Translations under genes and position numbers: made by a program
Notes under the pieces: model-generated
Database searches by the model: none
The model's input: the letters and a program-made list of their open reading frames with translations, nothing else
What the model was told of the DNA's origin: nothing
Assembly (NCBI RefSeq): GCF_018991925.1
Contig: NW_024720773.1
Span: 501,485-565,484, forward strand
Source of the DNA: Homarus americanus
Taxonomy: Eukaryota; Arthropoda; Malacostraca; Decapoda; Nephropidae
Length of the DNA: 64,000 nt
Direction: 5' to 3'
Part shown: positions 32,351 to 45,500 of the stretch, piece after piece
How positions within the stretch are numbered: position 1 is the stretch's first letter
Layout of the letters: each line of letters opens with the position of its first letter

Positions 32351-32625
32351 GTTGAGAAGTGTGAAGTGAGCGGCGCTGCTGATTGGCTGAGGTGAAGGCG
32401 GTAACGGGCCAATCACCGTGCAGTCCGAAAGTGAGGCCCGGTCTGTGAAACTCGCTGCTGATTGGCTGGTAACCGGACGGCAAGTGATCAACCAGCAGTT
32501 GTAGGGTAGAGTATCCACTACAAGTCTGCCGCTCAACAAAATACTTGTATTGTCAATATGTATTTGTGTGCTAAATATGATACTTGAAAAGAAAAATGCA
32601 CAAACATGACCCTCTGGAACATAAA
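32351..32625. other. Spacer, no gene
   Basis: Contains CTGCTGATTGGCTG twice, about 75 bp apart. I see no coding sequence. Confidence 0.4.
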
Positions 32626-33886
32626 GGCCCGAATTCAAAATGGTGATTTGAGCCTACGATTTAAACTCGGCTCAGACCTACGTATCTAAATTACTCGATC
32701 CGAGATTTCCTGCAGTGGATTACCCATATTCGGAACATCGACTTGAACCCCTGATTGGGTAATCTGTTGCATTATCTTCAATTACAAGCAAGGATTCGAA
32801 CACAGAAATTCCAGCCAATCACATTTCAGTTACACCATTACGACAGCCAATCACCATCGAGAGTAATGTTTACAAGATAATGGCTGCAGGTATGACTCGA
32901 CGAAGTTTTACCGAGGAGAAGAAATCTCTCCTTGCACATCGAGTTACTTTTATTACTATAATTACAATCAAATTATAATGATTTATGGTACTGTGTTACA
33001 ACGTGGCTGTGTTGTTATATGATAACAATGAAATTCATAGAGGAAGAACAATTACATACAAATTGTAGATAATGTTAATATTCAAAGTCAAAGCAAGATG
33101 AATCAATACAAAGTGTAGTAACCTTGCTAGGCTCATTTAGGTTAGGTTTTTTTCTGTTCTTTTTACCCCACATTTCCCCTGATTATTAATGTTAAGAAAA
33201 TACTTTCTTTTAATAATACATTAAAATCAAAATACACTCAGCATTGATTCAATTATATTGAAAATACATCAAAATAGTTTTCCTAAAGAAAAACACTCAA
33301 AATAAAGAAGCATCAGTGTTTTTTACATTTACCCACTTGATCTTCATGGACCCTAGACACGAAAGTGTTGTAACACATTACCATAACTCATTCAGTAACC
33401 AAAACCAAAATCTTTCTTTCCCGGAAAATATTCGTTATGAAGAATCTCAAAGCAATCATCAGCTGATGAATGGGAGGTAGAGGTGAACCATAGCCAAGAG
33501 GTCTGTTAAGTAGATGCTCCATATCACGGAAAATATCAAGGAAGTCTCCCTTGCTGAACCTATGTCGTTGTTTAGATTGCGTGTCATCATAAGAATTTAT
33601 AGGATGCTGCCTATCTACCATCAGTCATCTCTACAAAGTTTCCAATTTGCTGATATTGCCAAAAACTGCGCTGTATCAAAATTCATGTTGACTTGCTTGA
33701 AGGATCGACCGCTAAACCTGCTTCCAGGCTGGACTAACGTGAGGATCGATAATTCCAATCTCAAACCCGGTTTGAATCTTTGTGTTGGCTCAAGCCAGCG
33801 TTCTGAATACCAAAAATCTTCAATCTTCGCTCGATACTTGGTATAAATCTTCATACGGTTTCAAATCATTGTTCTGAATTCGGGCC
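32626..33886 (-). mobile_element. PIF/Harbinger-type non-autonomous element, copy B
   Basis: A 1261-bp unit with inverted ends GGCCCGAATTC / GAATTCGGGCC, homologous in reverse to copy A (3704-10844 without its Gypsy insertion). It carries the same HARBI1-like first exon (33388-33621, minus strand) and no catalytic domain. TAAA precedes and TAA follows the ends, compatible with a TWA target duplication. Copy B is uninterrupted and gives the reference structure for this family. Confidence 0.78.
33388..33621 (-). pseudogene. HARBI1-like transposase, first exon only (copy B)
   Basis: Reads MVDRQHPINSYDDTQSKQRH, then RFSKGDFLDIFRDMEHLL, GYGSPLPPIHQLMIALRFF. The position of the GTAAG splice donor seen in copy A is GAAAG here. 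No DDE motif lies within the element. Confidence 0.7.
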
Positions 33887-33889
33887 TAA

Positions 33890-35030
33890 GCTAGTGGAAT
33901 ATACTTTCGTTCAAGCAGGTAACATGACTAGTCCAACAAAGTTGTTCATGTATAATGGTAGCCTCGATGCTCCTACAGTTGGTGTGAGCGAGAATACTGA
34001 CCCATGTATCGCTGCCATACAACGAGGTGGGGAGGACCACTACTTGATATACGAGAAACTTTGTAGATGACTTCAGCTCCCGACAACAGAAGAAACGGGT
34101 TGGAGTATGCCAAAGGCTTAAGATGCACATCTGATCGGATGATGAATCTCTTCATTGATGTCCACGGTGGTGGACATCTGGGAGCCATGGTACTGAATTG
34201 TAACATTAGAGAGGGTAGTACCGTTAACCTGGATGGATGGTGGAGGTGTGGTTGATCCAGCGGCAGGTTGAACGAGAATCTGAGTCTTACGTGCAATCAC
34301 CTCAAGGCCGAAGTGTACATACGCGTTTGCGTAGGTGTTTAGGATCTCCTGTAGGTCGCTCTCAGTGTAAGCAACGAGGGTGGGTCATCTGCATACTGAA
34401 GTTCAGTGATGGAAGCTGCCGACACCATTGTTCCTGCCTGGAGTCGACTATGTGGAAAAGTCCCTTCAGCTGGTACTGCATGTCCACCCTGCCGGCGAAA
34501 CTGGCAGCCAAGAAAATGGAGAAGAGAGTTGGTGCCATTGCAGAGCCTTGTTTTATTGCCGTTTGGATGGGGAAGAACTTAGATTGGGTGCCATTGTGCA
34601 GGACACTGCCATTCAAGCTTTCGCTGAGTTGCCTCACAATGGCCATGTAAATGTAATGACTCTGTTCTCTGCACTTTTCCTGTATCTGGGAGGAAGCTTT
34701 CTGCCTCAGGAAGAAGTCTGTTGAGGAGGACTGGGGCTATAATCTCGCTAGCTATGGACAGCAGCTAGTTCCCACGGAAGTTGCAACAATCTGACCAGTC
34801 TCCCCTTTTCTGATGAATATATACGATGGAGACGTCCTTAAGAGCTTGGGGGATTTCCAATTTCTTCCATATATTCTCCAGGGGAAAGTGAAGACGGCTG
34901 GTAAACAGAGGTCCTCCTGCTTTAAGCACCTCGGGTGGGATTCCATCAGGCAGTACTACCTCTTCCAAGGATAAAAGAATGCACGGGGGCCCATATGCAA
35001 GATCAGCCGTGGTGTACACCATGCCGTGGT
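33890..35030 (-). pseudogene. RTE-like retrotransposon RT, decayed
   Basis: Minus-strand pieces in several frames. These are VVLPDGIPPEVLKAGGPLFT and ALKDVSIVYIHQKRGDWSDC (34765-35022, before the first RT block), then LNGSVLHNGTQSKFFPIQ and SAMAPTLFSIF (34362-34646, the QG-x-x-x-x-P-T-L-F block with the Gln and Gly altered). The end VVLPTSLYGSDTWVSI and EQLCWTSHVTCLNESIF (33891-34130) is the conserved C-terminal region. The same family occurs at 1343-1795 and 62996-64000. The copy stops abruptly beside Harbinger copy B. Confidence 0.75.
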
Positions 35031-35039
35031 ATCCCGGCA

Positions 35040-36240
35040 GTCATAATACAATGTCGTTTGTTGTTACTACGTCATCGTAGTGTAGTCAGTGTACCAACTG
35101 CCGGAAGACTTGGGGGTTGGTATGCTTGCACCCTGAAAACGTTATCAGTGGCACGAAACGTTTGCTCTTGCTACACGATTTACGAGCATAAAAACTTGAA
35201 TCCCAAGCTAAGGTGCACCTCATTTTCCTATTTTCTTGGATTATAAGCCAATTCTGGGAATAAAATACGATTATTTACAGTCAATATAGGTAAATAAAGC
35301 CTGTGACAACCATAAAAATGTAGGAATTGAGTGTAATATCTGCCCCTTTCTTCTTTATCCTTATGAAATCTAACAATAAAGTTATAAGTTTTTCATGAAC
35401 TTGGGGTTGGGTGAGTGTAATAAAGAGAACTATGGCCTGTTCTGTGGATGAAGTCAGTAGAATATACCGAAGTACAGTATTAGGTATTATAATTTTGTTA
35501 TGACAGTGATGAACTCACTGTACAGATGAATTGGGATAAAATCTTGAAAAAATATCACCATAACTGTTAGTTTTCTATCAAACAGGAAATTATCTTTATA
35601 CCAAAATTTTTACTTTCATATTATATAAGGCCAGTTATCTACAAGATATGAAAACTTGAGATAATGTTTCCTCCTTTTCTCCACCTGATTATAGTAATGC
35701 AATAAATACCCTTTCAAAAAACAAGACTTGAACACTTTCCCAATGTCAGAAGTAAAAATGTATACAATATGTTAAGACATGGACTAAACCAGAAGTCGCA
35801 GAAAAGTCTCTGCTGTTTAAAGTCTTTTATTTGGAAAAATATTAGGCCCTACATGTAAATACTGTATATGGATCCTCACCAGAGAGCCTTCATATAGTTA
35901 GTGTGCGGACATTTGTTTACAAGGCATATACTCAACTATTATGGAAATGAAGACATGTTAGGTTAGATTAGGTTCATCTTGTGAGCAAATGTCATGGAAC
36001 CCATATACAGTAGGTAAAGTCATGAAATTCTACCATCTAATCAGAGACTAATGATGTTAAACATAGAACAAGATGATAATTAACTGGTTTAAAAATATCC
36101 TCAATACAGTCTGCAATGTTATTTGCAAATCATTCCTGCATTTTTTAATGTTTAATATAAACTGTAATAATTAGGATAAGAATACAATGATAATGCTTAT
36201 TTCAGAATATAGCCTTTATTAAAAGCAGGATATGGTATAA
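35040..36240. other. AT-rich sequence, no gene
   Basis: About 1.2 kb without coding likeness, tandem repeat or RNA gene that I can see. It may be unique sequence of the host, possibly intronic if the receptor gene at 49 kb extends this far. Confidence 0.45.
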
Positions 36241-36264
36241 TATATGGATGATCAAGAGTAAAGT

Positions 36265-36345
36265 ACAGCTAGACCCCGACTTACGACGGGGTTAGGGACC
36301 CAAATCCAGGTCGTAAGTCCGACATGGTCGTAAGTCCGACATAGA
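36265..36345. repeat. Short repeat with GACCCCGACTTACGAC and GTCGTAAGTCCGACAT units
   Basis: The sequence CCCCGACTTACGACGGGG can fold back on itself. It is followed by two GTCGTAAGTCCGACAT units. It looks like one end of a small dispersed element; the other end would lie in or beyond the gap. Confidence 0.4.
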
Positions 36346-36400
36346 TAAAAAGAAATAAAAAAAAACATTAAAAAAAAAAAATTCAAAATTTTTTTTAAAA

Positions 36401-36500
36401 NNNNNNNNNNNNNNNNNNNNNNNNNNNNNNNNNNNNNNNNNNNNNNNNNNNNNNNNNNNNNNNNNNNNNNNNNNNNNNNNNNNNNNNNNNNNNNNNNNNN
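36401..36500. other. Assembly gap
   Basis: One hundred N. It marks a join of unknown true length where the satellite array begins. Confidence 0.98.
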
Positions 36501-39500
36501 CTGATCATGGTGTGCTCCTGTAATCATGGTGTGTACCTGTGATCATAATGTGTACCTGTCATCATGGTGTGTACCTGTGATCATGATGTGTACCTGCGAT
36601 CATGATGTGTACCTGTGATCATGATGTGTAATTATGGTCATGGTTCTTACCTATGATCATGATGTGTACTTGTGATCATGATGTGTACCTGTGATCATGG
36701 TGTGTACCTGTGATCATGATGTGTACCTGTGATCATGGTTCTTACCTGTGATCATGGTGTGTACCTGTGATCATGGTGTGTACCTGCGATCATGGTGTGT
36801 ACCTGTGATCATGATGTGTACCTGTGATCATGGTTAGTGCCTGTGATCATGATGTGTAACCTGTGATCATGGAGTGTACGTGTGATTATGATGTGCACCT
36901 GTGATCATGGTTAGTACCTGTAATCATGATGTGTACCTGTGATCATGGTGTGTCTCTGTGATCATGGTGTGTTCCTTTGATCATGGTGTGTACCTGTCAT
37001 CATGATGTGTACCTGTGATCATGGTTAGTACCTGTGATCATGATGTGTAACCTGTGATCATGGAATGTACGTGTGATTATGATGTGCACCTGTGATCATG
37101 GTTAGTACCTGTAATCATGATGTGTACCTGTGATCATGGTGTGTCTCTGTGATCATGGTGTGTTCCTTTGATCATGGTGTGTACCTGTCATCATGATGTG
37201 CACCTGTGATCATGATGTGTACCTGTGCTCATGGTGTGTACCTGTGATCAAGGTTCTTACCTGTGATCATGGTGTCTACCTGTGATCATGATGTGTACTT
37301 GTGATCAAGATGTGTACCTGTGATCATGTGTACCTGTGATCATGATGTGTACCTGTGATCATGGTGTGTACCTGTGATCATGGTGTATACCTGTGATCAT
37401 GATGTGCACCTCTGATAATGATGTGTACCTATGATCATGGTGTGTACCTGTGATCATGATGTGTACCTGTGATCATGATGTGTACCTCTGATCAATGTGT
37501 GTACCTGTGATCATGATGTGTTCCTGTGTTCATGATGTGTACCTTTGATCATGATGTGTATCTGTGATCACGGTGTGTACCTGTGATCATGGTTTTACCT
37601 GTGATCATGATGTGTACCTGTGATCATGATGTGTACCTTTGATCATGATGTGTGCCTGTGATCATGGTGTGTACTTGTGATCATGGTTCTTACCTGTTAT
37701 CATGGTGTGCACCTGTGATCATGATGTGTACCTGTGATCATGATGTGTACCTGTGATCATGATGTGTATGTGTGATCAGGTGTGTACCTGTGATCATGAT
37801 GTGTACCTGTGATCATGGTGTGTACCTGTGATCATGGTGTGTACCTGTGATCATTTTTCTTACCTGTGATCATGATGTGTACCTGTGATCAAGATGTGTG
37901 CCTGTGATCATGGTTAGTACCTGTGATCATGATGTGTACCTGTGATCATGATGTGTACCTGTGATCATGATGTGTATGTGTGATCAAGGTGTGTACCTGT
38001 GATCATGATGTGTACCTGTGATCATGGTGTGTACCTGTGATCATGGTGTGTACCTGTGATCATTTTTCTTACCTGTGATCATGATGTGTACCTGTGATCA
38101 TGATGTGTGCCTGTGATCATGGTTAGTACCTGTGATCATGATGTGTACCTGTGATCATGATGTGTACCATTGATGAGGATGTGTACGTGTGATGATGATG
38201 TGTATGTGTGATCAAGGTGTGTACCTGTGTTCATGATGTGTACCTGTGATCATGGTGTGTACTATAGTCATAGTGTGTACCTGTGATCATTGTGTGTACC
38301 TGTGATCGTGTGTACCTGTGATCATGATGTGTACCTGTGATCATGGTTCTTACCTGTGATCATGATGTACTACTATGATCATGGTGTGCACCTGTGATCA
38401 TGATGTGTACCTGTGATCATGGTGTGTACCTGTGATCATGGTGTGTACCTGTGATCATGATGTGTACCTGTGATCATTTTTCGTACCTGTGATCATGGTG
38501 TGTACCTGTGATCATGATGTGTGCCTGTGATCATGGTTAGTACCTGTGATCATGATGTGTACCTGTGATCATGGTATGTACCTGTGATCATGGTGTGTGC
38601 CTGTGATCATGGTGTGTACCTGTGATCATGGTGTGTACCTTTGATCATGATGTGTACCTGTGATCATGATGTGTACACCATGATCGCCGTTCTTACCTGT
38701 GACCATGATGTGTACCTGTGATCATAGTGTGCACCTGTGATCATGAAGTGTACAAGTGATCATGATGTGTACCTGTGATCATGAGGTGTGTACCTATGAT
38801 CATGATGTGTACCTGTGATCATAGTGTGTACCTGTGATCGTGTGTGGCACCTCAGTCATGATGTTCACCTGTGATCATGATGTGCCTGTGATCATGATGT
38901 GTACCTGTGATCATGGTTCTTACCTGTGATCATAAGTGTGTACACCCTGTGATCCTGATGTGCACCTGTGATCATGGTTCTTACCTGTGATCAATGATCA
39001 TGATGTGTATCTGTGATCATGGTGTGCACCTGTGATCATGATCTGTACCTGTCATCATGGTGTGTACCTGTGATCATGATGTGTACCTGTGAACATGATG
39101 TGTACCTGTGATCATGGTTCTTACCTTTGATCATGATGTGTACCTGTGATCATGGTGTGCACCTGTGATCATGATTTGTATCTGTGATCATGATGTGTAC
39201 CTGTGATCATGGTGTGTACCTGTGATCATGATGTGTACCAGTGATCATGATGTGTACCTGTGATAATGATGTGTACCTGTGATCATGGTGTGTGCCTGTG
39301 ATCATGGTGTGTACCTGTGATCATGGTGGGTACCTTTGATCATGATGTGTACCTGTGATCATGGTGTGTGCCTGTGATCATGATGTGTACCTGTGATCAT
39401 GGTGTGTACCTGTGATCATGATGTGTACCTGTGATCATGATGTGTACCTGTGATAATGATGTGTACCTGTGATCACGGTGTGTACCTGTGATCACGGTGT

Positions 39501-42500
39501 GTACCTGTGATCATGGTTCTTACCTGTGATCATGATGTGTACTTGTGATCATGATATGTACCTGTGATCATGGTGCGTACCTGTGATCATGATGTGTTCC
39601 TGTGATCTTGGTTCTTACCTGTTATCATGGTGTGCACCTGTGATCATGATGTATCCCTGTGATCATAATGTGTACCTGTGATCATGATGTGTACATGTGA
39701 TCAAGGTGTGTACCTGTGATCATGATGTGTATCTGTGATCATGGTGTGTACCTGTGATCATGGTGTGTACCTGTGATCATGATGTGTACCTGTGATCATT
39801 TTTCTTACCTGTGATCATGGTGTGTGCCTGTGATCATGGTTAGTACCTGTGATCATGATGTGTACCTGTGATCATGGTGTGCACCTGTGATCATGGTGTG
39901 TACCTGTGATCATGATGTGTACCTGTGATCATGGTGTGTACCTGTGATCATGGTGTGCTTGTGATCATGATGTGTGTACCTGTGATCATGATGTGTGCCT
40001 GTGATCATAGTTCTCACCTGTGATCATGGTACCTGTGATCATGATGTACCCGTATCATCATGGTAACTGTAATCATGATAAAAATTGTGATCATGATAAA
40101 ATTCTGTGATCATGGTGTGTACCTAGATCATGATGTGTACCAGATCATGATGTGTACCTGGATCATTTTTTCTTACCTGTGATCACGGTGTGCACCTGTG
40201 ATCATGATGTACCTGTGATCATGATGTACCTGTGATCATGATGTGTACCTGTGACCATGGTTCTACCTGATCAGGCACCTGTGACCGACGGTACCTGTGA
40301 TCATGATGTGCACCTGTGATCATGGTTTGTACCTGTGATCAATGATGTGTACCTGTGACGCAGTGCACCTGTGATCACATGTGTACCTGTGATCATGGTG
40401 TGTACCTGGATGATCCCCATGATGTGCACCTGTGATCATGGTTTACCTGGATCTTATCTGTGATCACGATGTGTAATCGTGATCATGATGTGTACCTGTG
40501 ATCATGGTGTCACGTTGTCTGATCATGATGTACCTGTGATCATGGTGTACCAGGATCATGATGTACCTGTGATCATGCGTGTGTACCTGTGATCATATTT
40601 ACCCGTGAATCCGCACCCGTGATCATGATGTGTACCTGATCATGATGCGTACCTGTGATCATGATGTGTACCTGTGATCATGGTTTCTACCTGTGATCAT
40701 AGTGCACCTGTGATCATGGTGCCTGTGATCATGGTGTGTACCTGTGGTCATGATGTGTACCTGTGATCATGATGTACCTGTGATCATGGTGCATGATGTA
40801 CCTGTGATCATGGTGTGTACCTGTGATCATGATAGGTACTGTGATCACGGTGCCCTGTGATCACGGTACCTGTGATCGTTCTTACCTGTGATCGCGATGT
40901 GTACCTGTGATCATGATGTGTACCTGTGATCATTGACGCCTGCATCAAGTTACCTGTGATCATGGTGTGTACCTGTGATCATGATGTATCCTGTGATCAT
41001 ATGTACCTGTGATCATGATCGATTACGTGATCGGACGTACCTGTGATCATGGTGTACCTGGATCGCGGTGTGTACCTGTGATCATGATGTGTACCTGTGA
41101 TCATGTGGGTACCGTGGTCCGATGTGTACCTGTGATCATGGCGCAGTACCCTGTGATCATGATGGTGTGCATCGCGGTGACCAGGCACCTGTGATCATGG
41201 TGTGTACGACTGGGACAGTGATCATGTGTAAAATTTGTATCATGGTATCCCTGATCATGATGTACCCGTGATCCATGATGTGCACCCGTGATCAAGCTGT
41301 CACCCAGATCATGGTACCGATCATGATGTGACCTGTGATCAGGTACCTGCGATCATGATGTGTACCTGTGATCATGATGTTACCGTGATCATGGTGCAGG
41401 ATCAGGGAGTGACCCGATCATATGTGTACCGTGATCAGATTCGATCGGTACATTGATCGATGTACCTGTGATCATGATGTACCTGTGATCATGGTTCTAC
41501 CCGTATTCGATGTGTACCTGATCAGGGTGCGTCTGCATCGCAATGTCTGTGATCATGGTGGCCTGTGATCATGATGTGTACCTGTGATCATGATGTGTAC
41601 CTGTGATCAAGATGTACCCGTGTGGTATCATGATCGGTGTGCTCGATCATGGTGGTACCCTGACGGTGGGTACCTTTGATCATGATGTAAATGTGATCAC
41701 AGGTGCCTGTGATCATGATGTACCTGTGATCGTTGTACCAGAACGCGATGTGTACCTGTGACTGGTGTGTAACATGTGATCATCGATGTGTACCTGTGAT
41801 CACGGTGGTACCTGTGATCACGATGTGTACCAGATCATGGTTTTACCTGTGATCATGATGCGTACCCTGTGATCATGATCATGTACCTGTGATCATGGTG
41901 CGTACCTGTGATCATGATGTGTTCCTGATCTTGGTTCTTACCTGTTATCATGGTGTGCACCTGTGATCATGATGTATCCCTGTGATCATAATGTAAATCG
42001 CATGATAGTACATGTGACTGGGTGTACCGTGACATGATATGTTCTGCGTGTACCTGACACGGTGATACCTGTGATCATGAGTGTACCGATCATTTTTCTT
42101 ACCTGTATGATGTGTGCATGTGATCATGGTTAGTACCTGTGATCATGATGTGTACCTGTGATCATGGTGTGCACCTGTTATCATGGTTTGTACCTGTGAT
42201 CATGATGTGTACCTGTGATACTGGTGTGTACCTGTGATCATGGTGTTTACTTGTGATCATGATGTGTACCTGTGATCATGATGTGTACCTGTGATCATGG
42301 TTCTCACCTGTGATCATGGTGTGTACTTGTGATCATGATGTGTACCTGTGATCATGGTGTATACCTGTGATCGTGATGTGTACCTGTGATCATGGTTCTT
42401 ACCTGTGATCATGGTGTGTACCTGTGATCATGGTGTGTGCCTTTGATCATGGTGTGTACCTGTGATCATGATGTGTACCTGTGATCATGGTTAGTATCTG

Positions 42501-45500
42501 TGATCATGATGTGTAACCTGTGATCATGGAGTGTACCTGTGATTATGATGTGTACCTGTGATCATGGTTAGTACCTGTGATCATGATGTGTACCTGTGAT
42601 CATGGTGTGTCTCTGTGATCATGGTGTGTTCCTTTGATCATGGTGTGTACCTGTCATCATGATGTGCACCTGTGATCATGATGTGTACCTGTGCTCATGG
42701 TGTATACCTGTGATCAAGGTTCTTACCTGTGATCATGGTGTCTACCTGTGATCATGATGTGTACTTGTGATCAAGATGTGTACCTGTGATCATGATGTGT
42801 ACCTGTGATCATGATGTGTATCTGTGATCATGGTGTGTACCTGTGATCATGGTGTATACCTGTGATCATGATGTGCACCTCTGATAATGATGTGTACCTG
42901 TGATCATGGTGTGTACCTGTGATCATGATGTGTACCTGTGATCATGGTGTGTACCTGTGATCATGATGTGTACCTGTGATCATGGTGTGTACCTGTGAAC
43001 ATGGTGTGCACCTGTGATCATGATGTGTACCTGTGATCATTTTTCTTACCTGTGATCATGGTGTGTACCTGTGATCATGATGTGTGCCTGTGATCATGAT
43101 GTGTACCTGTGATAATGATGTGTACCTGTGATCACGGTGTGTACCTGTGATCATGGTGTGTACCTGTGATAATGGTTCTTACCTGTGATCATGATGTGTA
43201 CCTGTGATCATGATGTGTACCTGTGATCATGGTGTCTACCTGTGGTCATGATGTGTACCTTTGATCATGATGTGTACCTGTGATCATGGTGTGTACCTGT
43301 GATCATGATGTGTACGTGTGATCATGATGTGTACCTGTAATAATGATGTGTACCTGTGATCAGGGTGTGTAACTGTGATCATGGTTCTTACCTCTGATCA
43401 TGATGTGTACTTGTGATCATGATATGTACCTGTGATCATGGTGCGTACCTGTGATCCGAAAACTGTGATCAGGTTCTACCGATCATGTTACTGATCATGG
43501 TGTGACCTGTGATCATGGTGAAGTACCGTGATCATGATGCCGGATCATGATGTCCTTGATCATGGCCCGTGATCATGATGTGTACCGTGATCATGATGGT
43601 TCCTGATCATGGTTCTTACCGTTATCATGGTGTGTACCTGTGACTGCGATGTATACCTGTGATCATTGTGTACCTGTGATCATGATGTGTACCCGTGATC
43701 ATGATGTGTACCTGATCATGATGTGTACCTGTGACATGGTTTACCAGATCATGGTGTGTACTTTCAGATCATGGTGTGTACCGTGATCATGGTTTACCAG
43801 ATCATGTGTTTACCGTGATCATGATGTACCTGTGATCAAGATGTGTACCAGTCGGCGAGGTACCTGTGATCATGATGTGTACCTGTGATCATGGTGCATC
43901 CGTGATCAGGTGTACCTGTGCATAGGTACCGTGATCATGATGTGCAATTTCGATCATGGTGTGTACTCCGTGATCATGATGTACCTGTGATCATGATGTG
44001 TACTGTGATCATTGTGTACCTGTGATCATGATGTGGTACCTGTGATCATGATGTGCACTTTGATCATGATGTGTATCTGTGACGCGTGTACCTGTGATGT
44101 GGTTTACCTGTGATCATGATATGTACTGATCATGATGTGTGATCATGGTGTGCGTACCGTGACTGATCTTACCCTGTTATCATGGTGCACCTGTGATCAT
44201 GATGTGTACCTGATCATGATGTGTACCTGTGATCATGATGTATGTGATCAATGTCTGTTCCGTGATCGGATGTGTACCTGTGATCATGGTACCTGTGATC
44301 ACGGTGTGCACCTGTGATCATGATAAGTACCTGTGATCATTTTCTTACCTGTGATCATGGTGTGCACCTGTGATCATGATGTGTACCTGTGATGATGATG
44401 TGTACCTGTGATGATGATAGTGTGATCAAGGTGGTACCTGTGATCAATGATGTACCTGTGATCATGGTGTGTACCTGTGATCATGGTGTGTACCTGGATC
44501 ATGGTGTGTACCTGATCATGATGTGTACCTGTGATCATGATGTACCTGTGATCATGGTTCTTACCTGTGATCATGATGTGTACCTGTGATCATGGTGGCA
44601 CCTGTGATCATGATGTGCACCTGTGATCATGATGTGTACCAGATCATGGTACCTGTGATCATGATGTACCTGTGATCATGGTGTGTACCTGTGATCATGG
44701 TGTACCTGTGATCATGATGTGTACCTGTGATCATGGTTTTCTACCTGTGATCATGGTGTGTACCTGTGATCATGATGTGTGCCTGTGATCATGGTTAGTA
44801 CCTGTGATCATGATGTACCTGTGATCATGGTGTACTCAGGATCATGGTGTGCCTGTGATCATGGTGTGTACCAGGATCATGGTGCACCTGATCATGGTAC
44901 CTGTGATCATGATGACCAGATCATGTGTACCTGCATGATGTGTACCGGATCTGACCTGTACGATGTGACCGTCAATGTGTACCTGTGATCATGGTGTTTT
45001 TCTGTGATCATGATGTGTACCTGTGATCATGATGTACCTGTGATCATGTGTACCTGTGATCACGAGGTATTTGTGATGATGATGTACCTGTGACTTGTGT
45101 ACCTGATCATGTGTGTACCTGTGATCATGGTGTAACTGTGATCTTGGTGTGTACCTGTGATCATGGTGTGTACCTGTGATCATGATGTGTACCTGTGATC
45201 ATGATGTGTACCTGTGATCATGGTGTGCACCTGTGATCATGGTTCTACCTGTGATCACGATCATAATGTGTACCTGTGATCATGGTGTGTACCTGTGATC
45301 ATGATGTGTAACTGTCATCATTTTTCTTACCTCTGATCATGGTGTGTACCTGTGATCATGATGTGTGCATGTGATCATGGTTAGTACCTGTGATCATGAT
45401 GTGTACCTGTGATCATGGTGTGCACCTGTTATCATGGTTTGTACCTGTGATCATGATGTGTACCTGTGATACTGGTGTGTACCTGTGATCATGGTGTTTA